Source: Streptomyces sp. NBC_00425 (GTDB taxonomy: Bacteria; Actinomycetota; Actinomycetes; Streptomycetales; Streptomycetaceae). From it: a stretch of 64,000 nt of DNA. The stretch covers positions 1,240,001-1,304,000 of the forward strand of contig NZ_CP107928.1 of the NCBI RefSeq assembly GCF_036030735.1, written 5' to 3'. Positions 19,527-27,474 of this stretch are shown here, in pieces. The notes beneath the pieces are model-generated. The model had not been told where the DNA came from, made no database searches, and saw only the letters and a program-made list of their open reading frames with translations. The position numbers were made by a program, and so were the translations under genes. The stretch's first letter is position 1. Each line of letters opens with the position of its first letter.

Positions 19527-20275
19527 GCGTCCCCTCCCTGCCCGATGAGGTCGTCCAGATCCTTGACGACGACGTCGGCGCCGTGCGCGTACAGCGCATC
19601 CGTCTGTCCGACCCGGTCAACGCCGACGACGTGCCCGAAGTTCCCCGCGCGGCCCGCGTCCATGCCGGCCAGCGCGTCCTCGAAGACGGCCGCGCGGGCG
19701 GGCTCGACGCCCAGGTCGCGGGCGGCGGCCAGGAAGGTGTCGGGGCGCGGCTTGCCGGGCAGGCCCCGTTCGGCCGCCACGACGCCGTCGACGCGGACGT
19801 CGAAGAGGTGCTCGGCGTGGATGGAGCGCAGCACGTCGCGGGTGTTGGCGCTGGAGGAGACGATCGCCGTGCGCAGACCCCGCGCGCGTGCCGCCTCGAC
19901 GTAGCGCAGGGTGCCGTCGTACGGCTCGACGCCGTCGGTGCGGATCCGCTCGAGGAGCAGCTCGTTCTTGCGGTTGCCGAGCCCCTGGACGGTCTGCGCG
20001 TCGGGCGGGTCGGCGGGGTCTCCCTCGGGCAGTTCGATGCCCCGGGAGGCGAGGAAGGTGCGGACGCCGTCGGCGCGGGGCCGGCCGTCCACGTACTCGT
20101 CGTAGTCGCCGGCGGAGTCGAACGGCCGGTAGCCCGCGCCGTCGCGCGCGTGCAGGAACGCGTCGAAGGTCTCCTTCCAGGCGGCCGCGTGCACCACCGC
20201 CGTCCGGGTGACGACCCCGTCGAGGTCGAAGAGGCAGGCCTGGATGTCGTCGGGAAGACCGAGCGTCGTCGTCAT
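19523..20275 (-). CDS. HAD-superfamily beta-phosphoglucomutase-like hydrolase
   Basis: 250 residues. HAD motif I is LFDLDGVVTRT (nucleophile Asp and acid/base Asp), followed by a helical cap with TVQGLGNRKNELLLE, motif II in TAIVSSSAN, the lysine in GLPGKPRPDTF and motif IV in AVFEDALAGMDAG. These match beta-phosphoglucomutase, which isomerises beta-glucose 1-phosphate to glucose 6-phosphate. First gene of a two-gene operon with the GH65 phosphorylase. ATG at 20275; GGGGGAA lies about 11 bases upstream. Confidence 0.88.
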   Translation of the reverse strand: MTTTLGLPDDIQACLFDLDGVVTRTAVVHAAAWKETFDAFLHARDGAGYRPFDSAGDYDEYVDGRPRADGVRTFLASRGIELPEGDPADPPDAQTVQGLGNRKNELLLERIRTDGVEPYDGTLRYVEAARARGLRTAIVSSSANTRDVLRSIHAEHLFDVRVDGVVAAERGLPGKPRPDTFLAAARDLGVEPARAAVFEDALAGMDAGRAGNFGHVVGVDRVGQTDALYAHGADVVVKDLDDLIGQGGDA

Positions 20276-20406
20276 ACAAGCCCGGTTCCCCCGCAACGCC
20301 TCTCCCAACGGTGTGGCGCGCACCACATGTGCGTCCGGGACCGCCGCCCGGCCGCCGTCGTCGGCCGCGGTCGTGGCCCCCGGCGTGCGTCCGGGGCCCT
20401 CATCGG

Positions 20407-20802
20407 TCAGTCGTGGGGGAAGGAGTGGTGCTCGTGCGCGATCAGCCAGCGGCCGCGCTCCTTGCGCAGGCCGAAGGTGAGCCGCAGCCGCAGGCCGGGG
20501 CAGTCCGCGAGCTCCTCGGGCGTGCCGCAGCGCAGCAGGGCGTGGGCGTAGGCGACGTCGTGCCCGGCGGTGACGTCGAGGGTGTCGATGTCGAAGCGGG
20601 CGCCCTGGGCCTGCCAGACGAAGAACGGCGGCCAGGCGGCCCGGTAGGCGGCGAGGCCCCGGATTCCCTCGTGGGGCGCGGGCACGTCGTACATCACCAG
20701 GTCCTCCGCGTGGTGGTCGACGACCGTGTCGAGGTCTCCACGGTGGACGGCGTCGGCCCAGCGGGTGATCAGGGTGCGGATCTGCGTCTCGTCGTCGGAC
20801 AC
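20407..20802 (-). CDS. SnoaL/NTF2-like protein
   Basis: 131 residues of the cone-shaped alpha+beta NTF2-like fold: N-terminal helix (TQIRTLITRWADAVHRGD), DTVVDHHAEDLVMYDVP and a C-terminal beta sheet ending in RWLIAHEHHSF. This is the YybH/SgcJ-type subgroup. GTG at 20802 has AGGAGAGGAGG upstream. Ligand or reaction unknown. Divergent from the kinase gene with 55 bp between. Confidence 0.75.
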   Translation of the reverse strand: MSDDETQIRTLITRWADAVHRGDLDTVVDHHAEDLVMYDVPAPHEGIRGLAAYRAAWPPFFVWQAQGARFDIDTLDVTAGHDVAYAHALLRCGTPEELADCPGLRLRLTFGLRKERGRWLIAHEHHSFPHD

Positions 20803-20824
20803 GGGCGTCCTCCTCTCCTTGCGG

Positions 20825-20841
20825 GTCTCCTGCCAGGAGAC
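20825..20841. promoter_or_regulatory. Palindrome between divergent SnoaL and kinase genes
   Basis: GTCTCCTG and CAGGAGAC flank a single base (8-1-8, 20825-20841). It sits in the 55-bp divergent gap, so it could be an operator for both genes. The right arm also contains AGGAGA, which might serve as a distant ribosome site for the kinase. Confidence 0.4.
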
Positions 20842-20857
20842 TGCGACACTCTGCTGT

Positions 20858-21511
20858 GTGCTCACTTTCGACGATCTGGTCCTGCGGGCCCGCTCGCTCG
20901 CCGGGGACGGCCGCCGGCGCACCCTGCTCGGCATCGCCGGCAGCCCCGGCGCGGGCAAGACCACCCTCGCCGAGCGCCTGGTGCGGGAGCTGAACGGCGC
21001 CGGGGAGCCGTGGGCCGCGCAGGTCCCGATGGACGGCTTCCACCTCGCCGACGTCGAGCTGGACCGGCTCGGCCGACGGGACCGCAAGGGCGCGCCGGAC
21101 ACCTTCGACGCGGCCGGCTACGCGGCCCTGCTGCACCGGCTGCGGGAGGAGACGGACGGCGGGGACGTCGTGTACGCGCCGGGCTTCGAGCGGGTGCTGG
21201 AGCAGCCGCTCGCGGGGGCCGTGCCCGTCCCGCCGGAGGTGCGGCTGGTCGTCACCGAGGGGAACTACCTGCTCCTCGGCACGGGGGCGTGGGCACGGGT
21301 GCGGGCCGCGCTGGACGAGGTGTGGTTCTGCGAGACGGACGAGGACGAGCGCGTCCGCCGGCTGGTCGCCCGGCACGAGGAGTTCGGCAAGGGGCACGAG
21401 GCGGCGGTGGCCTGGGTGCACCGGAGCGACCGTCGCAACGCCGAGCTGGTCGCGACGACGCGGGACCGGGCCGACCTGGTGGTGCGGGTGGGGGCGCCGG
21501 ATGGGGCTTGA
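20858..21511 (+). CDS. P-loop nucleoside/nucleotide kinase family protein
   Basis: 217 residues resembling uridine kinase, phosphoribulokinase and pantothenate-kinase-like proteins. P-loop GSPGAGKT at residues 28-35; acidic motif in VPMDGFHLADVEL; VYAPGFERVLEQP; and the family Glu-Gly-Asn motif VVTEGNYLLL. It likely phosphorylates a nucleoside or small alcohol with ATP. GTG at 20858 has no close ribosome site (AGGAGA is about 16 bases away), so a leaderless or poorly translated message is possible. Confidence 0.82.
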   Translation: MLTFDDLVLRARSLAGDGRRRTLLGIAGSPGAGKTTLAERLVRELNGAGEPWAAQVPMDGFHLADVELDRLGRRDRKGAPDTFDAAGYAALLHRLREETDGGDVVYAPGFERVLEQPLAGAVPVPPEVRLVVTEGNYLLLGTGAWARVRAALDEVWFCETDEDERVRRLVARHEEFGKGHEAAVAWVHRSDRRNAELVATTRDRADLVVRVGAPDGA

Positions 21512-22094
21512 CCTCACCGTGCTGGCGCTGGACTGGGGCCGTTGGGAGCGGACGCCGGCGGCCGGACGGCAGGTGCTGCTCCACGAGGCGGCGTGCCCCG
21601 ACGGCCTGGACCCGGGGGCGCCCGAGGCGGGCTGGGTGTTCCCCGCCTCGCCGAAGGTGCCCTGGTGCGGCCGTTACGAGTTCCACAGCACGACCGGGTC
21701 CTACGCACCGCACTTCTGGGCGGGCGAGGGCTGGGACACCGCCCGGGGGTTCGCCGACCCCGCGCTGCGGGACGCCCTGGACGGCTTCCTGCTCCCCCTG
21801 GTCCGGGACGAGGACGACATGCCGGGGGCTGGCCTCCTCCCCTCGGACCGCACTGCGTGGGGCATGCGGCTGCTCCTCGTCGGCCCGCCCGCCCGGGTGG
21901 CCGGGCTCGCCGCTCACTGGGCCCGTGCGCAGCCCCTGCTGGAGGGATTGCGCACGGCGTACGACCGGCACGCGGCACGCCCCGGCGGGTCGATCGCGGA
22001 CTTCGACGCGTTCACCGTGCTGCTGGGCGAGTGGGCGGTGGTGGTCGACGAGGCGGCGCGGCGCGGCTGGGGACTGCTCGGGCTGCCTGTCTGA
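21501..22094 (+). CDS. Conserved hypothetical protein coupled to the kinase
   Basis: 197 residues, soluble, Trp-rich, overlapping the kinase by 11 bp and therefore translationally coupled. Recognisable stretches are TVLALDWGRWERTPAAGR and KVPWCGRYEFHSTTGSYAPHFW; the pattern recurs in my memory of Streptomyces hypotheticals but I have no family name. It may use or bind the same small molecule as the kinase. Confidence 0.75.
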   Translation: MGLDLTVLALDWGRWERTPAAGRQVLLHEAACPDGLDPGAPEAGWVFPASPKVPWCGRYEFHSTTGSYAPHFWAGEGWDTARGFADPALRDALDGFLLPLVRDEDDMPGAGLLPSDRTAWGMRLLLVGPPARVAGLAAHWARAQPLLEGLRTAYDRHAARPGGSIADFDAFTVLLGEWAVVVDEAARRGWGLLGLPV

Positions 22095-22214
22095 GGACCG
22101 GTCTCGGTCGCCCGCGGCCTGCCGCCTGCCGCGCGCCGGGTGGGCGTCGCCCTCCGCGGGGGCGCGCCGTCGGGCGCCGTCCGGGCCGCGGCGCGAGCGG
22201 CCGGAGGCGGCCCG

Positions 22215-23933
22215 TCACACGGCCGGTGCGGACCGGCCGGCGCGCAGTGCGACGGTCAGTGTGTGCGGGCCGAGTCCACCGAGGTAGACGCGGTTCCCCG
22301 TCGTCGCGTCGGTGCCGCCCACCACGGTGTGGTCCTGGCCGGGGTCGTACCGCAGTACGTCGCTGCGCTCCGGCCCGGCGAGCGGTTCGCCCGCCTCGAC
22401 GTCGGCCACGACCCGGATCTCGTCGTCACCGACCCGGTAGGTCATCGGCCCGGTGGTCAGGCACCGGTGTCCGTCGCCGACCGGTTCGCCGCCCTGCGTC
22501 GTGCCGCCGGGCCGGAAGGTGAGTTCGAGCGCCCAGGGCACGCGCGGTCCGCTGATGTCGATCCGCAGGTCGGCGCCGTCCTCCCGCAGGTCCACCTCGA
22601 CCCGGGTCGTGTGCGAGACCTCGTCCCGGGGCCGGTCCGAGAAGGCCATGGCGGCCGAGAAGCGGCCCTCGTCCGCCATCCGGTAGACGCCGTCGTCGCG
22701 CCGCCGGTCCTTCGCGAGCGGCTGGTAGTAGGCGGCCGTGAGGGTTTCGGTGAGGACGTAACGGTTGTCGGCGAGCCGTTGCATGTCGGCGGCGCGGAAC
22801 GGGCCGAGGTCGAAGAACCCCCGCGACAGCCGGACCGCGTCGAGGACGGCGTCGCCGGCGAACAGGCGCAGAAAGGTGGGATTGCAGGCGAGGCCGGAGC
22901 GGATGCGCCGGTGCTCCGGCACGTCGGAGCCGCCGTACACCACGGTGTGCGCGGTGGCCGAGGCGCGTGCGGCGAGGCGCGCGGTGGTGACGTACCGGTC
23001 GCGGGGCAGTGTCTCCGGGGCGGGAGCGGGCAGCGCGCGGCACAGGTCCGGGGTGAGGAGGGTCTCGGCGAGCAGGTCGGGGTCGTCGATGCCGCCGGCG
23101 GCCGCCAGCCGAGCCGCCCGGGCGAAGTCGCCCCGTCCGGTGCGGACGGCGAGCAGCCGGTAGTGCGGCAGGTAGGGGGCCAGCGGGAACGGGTGGTGCT
23201 GGTCCTGCCGTCGCGAGTGGACGGTCTCCACCGTGCCGTCGGGCCTGATGAGGTCCAGGGTGGCGGTGAGATTGCGTTCGACGGCGTCCAGCAGGTCGGC
23301 CCGGCCGAGGACGCCGGCCAGCAGCAGCAGCGAGGGGTTGGAGACATGGGCCGCGTAGTTGGCGCTGCGTTCCGAGTACAGGCCCTCCGCGTCGATGTCG
23401 ACGCCCTCGGCGAGCCACTCCTCCACGCGGTCGAGCAGCCGGCCGTCGGGGAACGACCGGTGCAGCCGGGCCAGGGCCGCGGACAGCTCCCAGCGGTGGT
23501 TCGGGGTGTGCACCCCGCCGGTCAGGAGACTACCGGAGGCGGCGCCGGCGATCTCCGCGAGCGCGGCGGTGACCTCGTCCAGTTCGGGCCCGGCGCCCGC
23601 GGCGAGGACGTGCGCGTCGCACACGTCGTTGACGGTGAAGGCGGAGTCCGGCGGTGACTGCACGTTGTCGCCGCCGGCGAAGAGGCCGGTGGACGTCTGC
23701 GTGGCCCGCAGGGCGCGCAGATGGGTCGTCGCGGCGGCGACGGCCCCGCCGCTGCCGTGCAGTGCCGACTCCGGGGAACGGTACGCCGCGACCAGGGTCT
23801 TCACCCGGCGTGCCAGAGCGCGGTGGGGCACCCCGACGGGTTCCTCGTCGGGGCCGGCCGCCAGCGGGGCGGCCGGCCGGTCGGCGGCGCGGGCCGCCGC
23901 GCGGACGAACTCGTGGTCGAGCTGGGTGGGCAC
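22215..23933 (-). CDS. Unrecognised 572-aa protein of the sugar ABC operon, possible polysaccharide-processing enzyme
   Basis: 572 residues without signal peptide, so probably cytoplasmic. The first 380 residues are helix-rich with repeated Trp/His/Tyr-containing turns (NHRWELSAALARLHRSF, YSERSANYAAHVSNPSL, SRRQDQHHPFPLAPYLPHYR), resembling an (alpha/alpha) toroid. The rest is beta-rich, with hydrophobic/charged alternation like the beta-sandwich of heparinase II/III-type lyases. That architecture is an inference from pattern, not a family match. GTG at 23933 starts two bases after the permease stop, so it is the fourth gene of the binding-protein/permease operon and presumably acts on the imported sugar. 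Confidence 0.7.
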   Translation of the reverse strand: MPTQLDHEFVRAAARAADRPAAPLAAGPDEEPVGVPHRALARRVKTLVAAYRSPESALHGSGGAVAAATTHLRALRATQTSTGLFAGGDNVQSPPDSAFTVNDVCDAHVLAAGAGPELDEVTAALAEIAGAASGSLLTGGVHTPNHRWELSAALARLHRSFPDGRLLDRVEEWLAEGVDIDAEGLYSERSANYAAHVSNPSLLLLAGVLGRADLLDAVERNLTATLDLIRPDGTVETVHSRRQDQHHPFPLAPYLPHYRLLAVRTGRGDFARAARLAAAGGIDDPDLLAETLLTPDLCRALPAPAPETLPRDRYVTTARLAARASATAHTVVYGGSDVPEHRRIRSGLACNPTFLRLFAGDAVLDAVRLSRGFFDLGPFRAADMQRLADNRYVLTETLTAAYYQPLAKDRRRDDGVYRMADEGRFSAAMAFSDRPRDEVSHTTRVEVDLREDGADLRIDISGPRVPWALELTFRPGGTTQGGEPVGDGHRCLTTGPMTYRVGDDEIRVVADVEAGEPLAGPERSDVLRYDPGQDHTVVGGTDATTGNRVYLGGLGPHTLTVALRAGRSAPAV

Positions 23934-23935
23934 GG

Positions 23936-24838
23936 TCAGTCCTTCAGTCCGGCGTTGATGTCGGCGCCCATGACGTAGCGCTGGAAGACGAGGAAGACGA
24001 GGATCAGGGGGATCATGGAGATCACCGAGGCGCCGAGCAGTACCGACCAGTTGATGTTCTGCGCGCCGACGATGCTCTGGATGCCGATCTGCACGGTGAA
24101 CTTGTTCGGGTCGTTGAGCATCAGCAGCGGCCAGATGTAGTCGTTCCACCGCCACTGGAAGGACAGGATGGCGAGGGTCAGCATGATGGGCCGGGAGATC
24201 GGCACCATGATCCGCAGGAAGATCGACAGCTCGCGCGCGCCGTCGATGCGTGCGGCTTCCACGAGTTCGTCGGGCACCGTCAGGAAGAACTGCCGGAACA
24301 TGAAGCATCCGGTCGCGGTGAGCACGGCGGGGAGGATGATGCCGGCGAAGGAGTTGTAGAGGCCGAGGTTGCGGACCACCAGGAACTCCGGGGCGAGCAT
24401 GACCTCGCCCGGCAGCATCGTGGTGGCCAGGATGCAGATGAAGAACGCCTTGAGCCACCTGTTGTCGTACTTGGCCAGCGCGTACCCCGTGCAGCAGCTG
24501 ACGCCCACCGTGAGGATCGTCGTGATCACGCACACGATGGCGGTGTTGATGAAGTACTGGGAGAAGTTGGCGCTGTCCCACGCCGCCTTGAAACCCGACA
24601 GGGTGGGGTCGTGCGGAACCAGCGTCAGCGGATAGGAGAACAGGTCGCTGGCCGGCTTGAAGGAGCTGAGGATGAACCACAGCACCGGAAGCCCGTACAG
24701 GCACGCCAGGATCCACAGCAGTGTCGTCGCGGACACCGCCCGCCGGATTCCGCCGCTGCCCGCGCCGCGGGACCGCTTCTTGGAGACGGTCCGTCCGGAA
24801 CCGGCGTCGACCGGGCGTGGGATGTCTGTGGTTGTCAT
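23936..24838 (-). CDS. Carbohydrate ABC transporter permease, MalG type
   Basis: 300 residues, six membrane helices. The coupling-loop motif reads EAARIDGARELSIFLRIMVPISRP, the EAA motif that docks the ATPase, and WNDYIWPLLML near residue 225 is typical of MalG-like proteins. A charged N-terminal tail of about 35 residues precedes the first helix. ATG at 24838 overlaps the stop of the MalF-type gene (ATGA). Confidence 0.92.
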   Translation of the reverse strand: MTTTDIPRPVDAGSGRTVSKKRSRGAGSGGIRRAVSATTLLWILACLYGLPVLWFILSSFKPASDLFSYPLTLVPHDPTLSGFKAAWDSANFSQYFINTAIVCVITTILTVGVSCCTGYALAKYDNRWLKAFFICILATTMLPGEVMLAPEFLVVRNLGLYNSFAGIILPAVLTATGCFMFRQFFLTVPDELVEAARIDGARELSIFLRIMVPISRPIMLTLAILSFQWRWNDYIWPLLMLNDPNKFTVQIGIQSIVGAQNINWSVLLGASVISMIPLILVFLVFQRYVMGADINAGLKD

Positions 24839-25749
24839 CGGTTCTCCACCCGCCGGTTGACGATCAGCTGGACGATCGCGACGGCCATCAGGATGAGCAT
24901 GAGCACGAACGACGCGGCGCTCGCGTAGCCGATCTGGCCCCGTTTGAAGCCGGTCTCGTAGATGTACTGGACGAGCAGGTTGTTCGAGGTGCCGGGGCCG
25001 CCGTTGTTGAGGGCGACGAACACCGGGTATTCCTTCATCGCGTTGATCGTGTTGAGCAGGATGACGATGAACGAGGTGGGCGCGATGCTCGGCAGCGTGA
25101 TGCTGATGAACTGGCGCCACGGGCCGGCGCCGTCGAGCGCGGCCGCCTCGTAGTACGACACCGGCACGTTCTTGATCGCCGCGATGAACAGCAGCATCGA
25201 GAAGCCCGTCCAGGCCCAGGACGCCGCCATCACCACCACGATCAACGACAGGTCCGCGTTCGACTGCCACGGGACGGCGCTTCCGCCGAGCTTCTCGATG
25301 ACGTAGTTGACCAGTCCGAAGTTCTCGCCGAACAGCCACCGCCACAGGACGCCCACGACGATGGGCGACAGCAGCCACGGGATGAAGAAGATGACGCGGG
25401 CCACCGACGCGCCCTTGGCGTGCTTGTTCACCACCAGGTTGGCGGCGAGCAGCGAGAGCCCGAAGTTCAGCGGGACGAAGAGCACCGCGTACAGCAGCGT
25501 CCGGGTCAGCGCGTCGTAGAACGTGGAGTCGCCGACGAGGTTGTGGTAGTTGTCCAGCCCCACGAACTGGAACGCCCCCACGCCCGTGTAGTTCGTGAAG
25601 GAGTAGACGAACCCGATCACCGCCGGCCAGACGAAGAACAGCGAGAAGAGCACGACATTGGCCGCGATGAGGACGAGCGGCGCGAGGACGTAGCGGCTGC
25701 GTCGTCTCCTGGGCGGGCTCGCGGACACGTCCGGGGCGTGTTTGGTCAT
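24835..25749 (-). CDS. Carbohydrate ABC transporter permease, MalF type
   Basis: 304 residues, six membrane helices, with EAA motif YYEAAALDGAGPWRQFISITLPSI. It forms the heterodimeric channel with the MalG-type protein. It lies 118 bp downstream of the binding-protein gene, separated by a strong hairpin. No ATPase gene accompanies the operon; in Streptomyces such importers share MsiK, which is established for several sugar systems and inferred here. Confidence 0.92.
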   Translation of the reverse strand: MTKHAPDVSASPPRRRRSRYVLAPLVLIAANVVLFSLFFVWPAVIGFVYSFTNYTGVGAFQFVGLDNYHNLVGDSTFYDALTRTLLYAVLFVPLNFGLSLLAANLVVNKHAKGASVARVIFFIPWLLSPIVVGVLWRWLFGENFGLVNYVIEKLGGSAVPWQSNADLSLIVVVMAASWAWTGFSMLLFIAAIKNVPVSYYEAAALDGAGPWRQFISITLPSIAPTSFIVILLNTINAMKEYPVFVALNNGGPGTSNNLLVQYIYETGFKRGQIGYASAASFVLMLILMAVAIVQLIVNRRVENR

Positions 25750-25821
25750 CTTCCTGACTCCGTGCTGGTGGAAGGGATCTTCGTGGGCTCACGCCATGAG
25801 CCCGGCATCACGTGGGCGCCC

Positions 25822-25862
25822 AGGGCCGGGCGGCGGGGGTTCAGGCCCCGCCGCCCGGCCCT
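25822..25862 (-). terminator. Perfect 17-bp hairpin between binding-protein and permease genes
   Basis: The arm at 25822-25838 (AGGGCCGGGCGGCGGGG) is perfectly complementary to 25846-25862, with a 7-base loop. It starts six bases after the binding-protein stop codon. Such intra-operon hairpins partly stop transcription or protect the upstream mRNA, giving excess binding protein over permease. Confidence 0.75.
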
Positions 25863-25867
25863 CGGGC

Positions 25868-27196
25868 CTACGATCCGGTGCCGACCTGCTGGTTGTAGCC
25901 GGCCACGATGTTCTCCAGGGCCTTGTCGGGCGACTGCTGGCCGTTGATCGCCTTGCCGAGCTCCGTCTTGGTCGGGTCCTCGGTGATGCTCTTGCCCTTC
26001 AGCACCCAGGCCGTCTGCGCGTTGTTGAAGTAGCCGGAGATCGGGGCGTAGAGCGGGATCTCCTCGTTGTACAGCTTGAACGCCGCCTGCGCCGCCGGCG
26101 AGGTGAAGGGGTACTTCGGGTTCAGTCCGCTCTCGACCGGCAGGAAGCCGGACGTCTCGCACAGCGTGCGGTAGTGGTCCGGCTCGTACAGCCAGGACAT
26201 GAACTTGGTCGTGGCCTTGGCCGCGTCGCCGTTGTTGTTGAAGCCGACCATCATGCCGCCGGCGTTGACGTCGGAGGCCTGCACCGGCTCGGCGGGGGTC
26301 GGGACGCTCGCCCACTCGAACTTCTTGATGCTCTCGGCGAAGGAGGCGACCTGCCACACGCCGGACCAGTAGGCGACGACGTCACCGCTCTGGAACATGG
26401 CCGACGGGTCGGCGCCGCTGGTCCACACCGACTTCGGCATGGTCTTGTCGTCGTTCCAGCCGACGAAGGTGTTCACGGCCTTCTTGGTCGCGTCGTCCGC
26501 CGAGAACTTGCCGGAGTCGTCCGCGTGGACGTACTTGCCGCCCATCTCGTACACCATGGCGCGCAGCCGGGACGGTGACTGGTCGAAGGTCAGGGAGTAC
26601 TTGGCCTTGGTCTTCTCGCGGACGGTGTTCGCCGCCTTGATGAAGTCGGTCCAGGTCCAGGTCTTGTCGGGGGAGGTCGGGAACGCGACGCCGGCCTTCT
26701 CGAACAGCGACTTGTTGATGTACATGCCGGACGCGGTGACGTCCGAGGGGATCGCCAGCACCTTCCCGGAGTCGTCCTTGGCGATGAAGTTCGCGTTGAT
26801 CTTGTTGGTCTTGTTCTCGGCGATGGACTTGAGGTCGATCAGCTTGCCCGACCAGATCGGGTCCAGCGACGGCACGGCCGCCACGTCGGGCAGGGAGTTC
26901 GCCTGCGCGGCGTTCTTCAGCTTCGTCGTGTACCCGTCGTAGGGGATGTTGACGAGCTTGACGTCGACGCCCTCGTCCTTCTTGTACTGCGCGATCAGCT
27001 TCTTCCAGCCCGCGTCCTGCCCCGGAACCGTGGAGATCCAGAACGTCAGGGACTTGGAGGTGCCGCCCGAGCTGCCGTCCGACCCGCAGGCGGAGAGCAA
27101 CAGGGCGCCTGCCGTGGCCACGGCAGCGAGGGGAACCATCCGGCGTATGCCGCCGCGGCCGAGTCGGCGGGAGCGCCGCACACCCACACTGGTCAT
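25868..27196 (-). CDS. Extracellular sugar-binding lipoprotein (ABC transporter)
   Basis: 442 residues of the MalE/UgpB-like solute-binding class. Basic N-terminus, hydrophobic core and lipobox LSAC with Cys37, then a Gly/Ser linker. The body has the typical TFWISTVPGQDAGWKKLIAQ opening and a bilobed pattern with aromatic sites (WTWTDFIKAA, YWSGVWQVASF). It captures a sugar or oligosaccharide on the outer face. First gene of its operon; ATG at 27196 with AAGGG about eight bases upstream; its promoter and operator lie at 27429-27474. The ligand is unknown; the adjacent ROK repressor and BadF-type kinase hint at an amino sugar or hexose. Confidence 0.9.
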   Translation of the reverse strand: MTSVGVRRSRRLGRGGIRRMVPLAAVATAGALLLSACGSDGSSGGTSKSLTFWISTVPGQDAGWKKLIAQYKKDEGVDVKLVNIPYDGYTTKLKNAAQANSLPDVAAVPSLDPIWSGKLIDLKSIAENKTNKINANFIAKDDSGKVLAIPSDVTASGMYINKSLFEKAGVAFPTSPDKTWTWTDFIKAANTVREKTKAKYSLTFDQSPSRLRAMVYEMGGKYVHADDSGKFSADDATKKAVNTFVGWNDDKTMPKSVWTSGADPSAMFQSGDVVAYWSGVWQVASFAESIKKFEWASVPTPAEPVQASDVNAGGMMVGFNNNGDAAKATTKFMSWLYEPDHYRTLCETSGFLPVESGLNPKYPFTSPAAQAAFKLYNEEIPLYAPISGYFNNAQTAWVLKGKSITEDPTKTELGKAINGQQSPDKALENIVAGYNQQVGTGS

Positions 27197-27428
27197 CTTC
27201 GATCCCTTTTCGTCGTAGGGGACGGAGCACGGCGCCGAACGAGGCGGCACGGGTGCAGTTTGCAGGAGGATTCGCTTTCCGGGGGCACGGCCTCGCCCGG
27301 CCGCGTCGCCTGGAGGGGTGGGGTCCCCGGCCATGAGGGCCGTCGTCGCACAAGCACGCCCTCGTGCGGCTGCCGTACGTCGAGTACGGCCGGGACGCTC
27401 ACCCCAAGCCGGCGTCCCGGCCGACTTA

Positions 27429-27474
27429 GAAAGCGCTTGTCCGGACATTGGCAGACCGAGTCGCGGGCCGTCAA
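27429..27474 (-). promoter_or_regulatory. Promoter and palindromic operator of the sugar ABC operon
   Basis: On the minus strand a -35 TTGACG (27474-27469) is followed after 18 bp by CAATGT (27450-27445). Immediately downstream, at the expected start point, lies GACAAGCGCTTTC (core AAGCGCTT, 27431-27438), the palindromic centre typical of LacI-family operators of sugar genes. The -35 overlaps the stop codon of the ROK gene. The message would have a leader of about 240 nt (27197-27440), in which I see no other gene. Confidence 0.6.
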
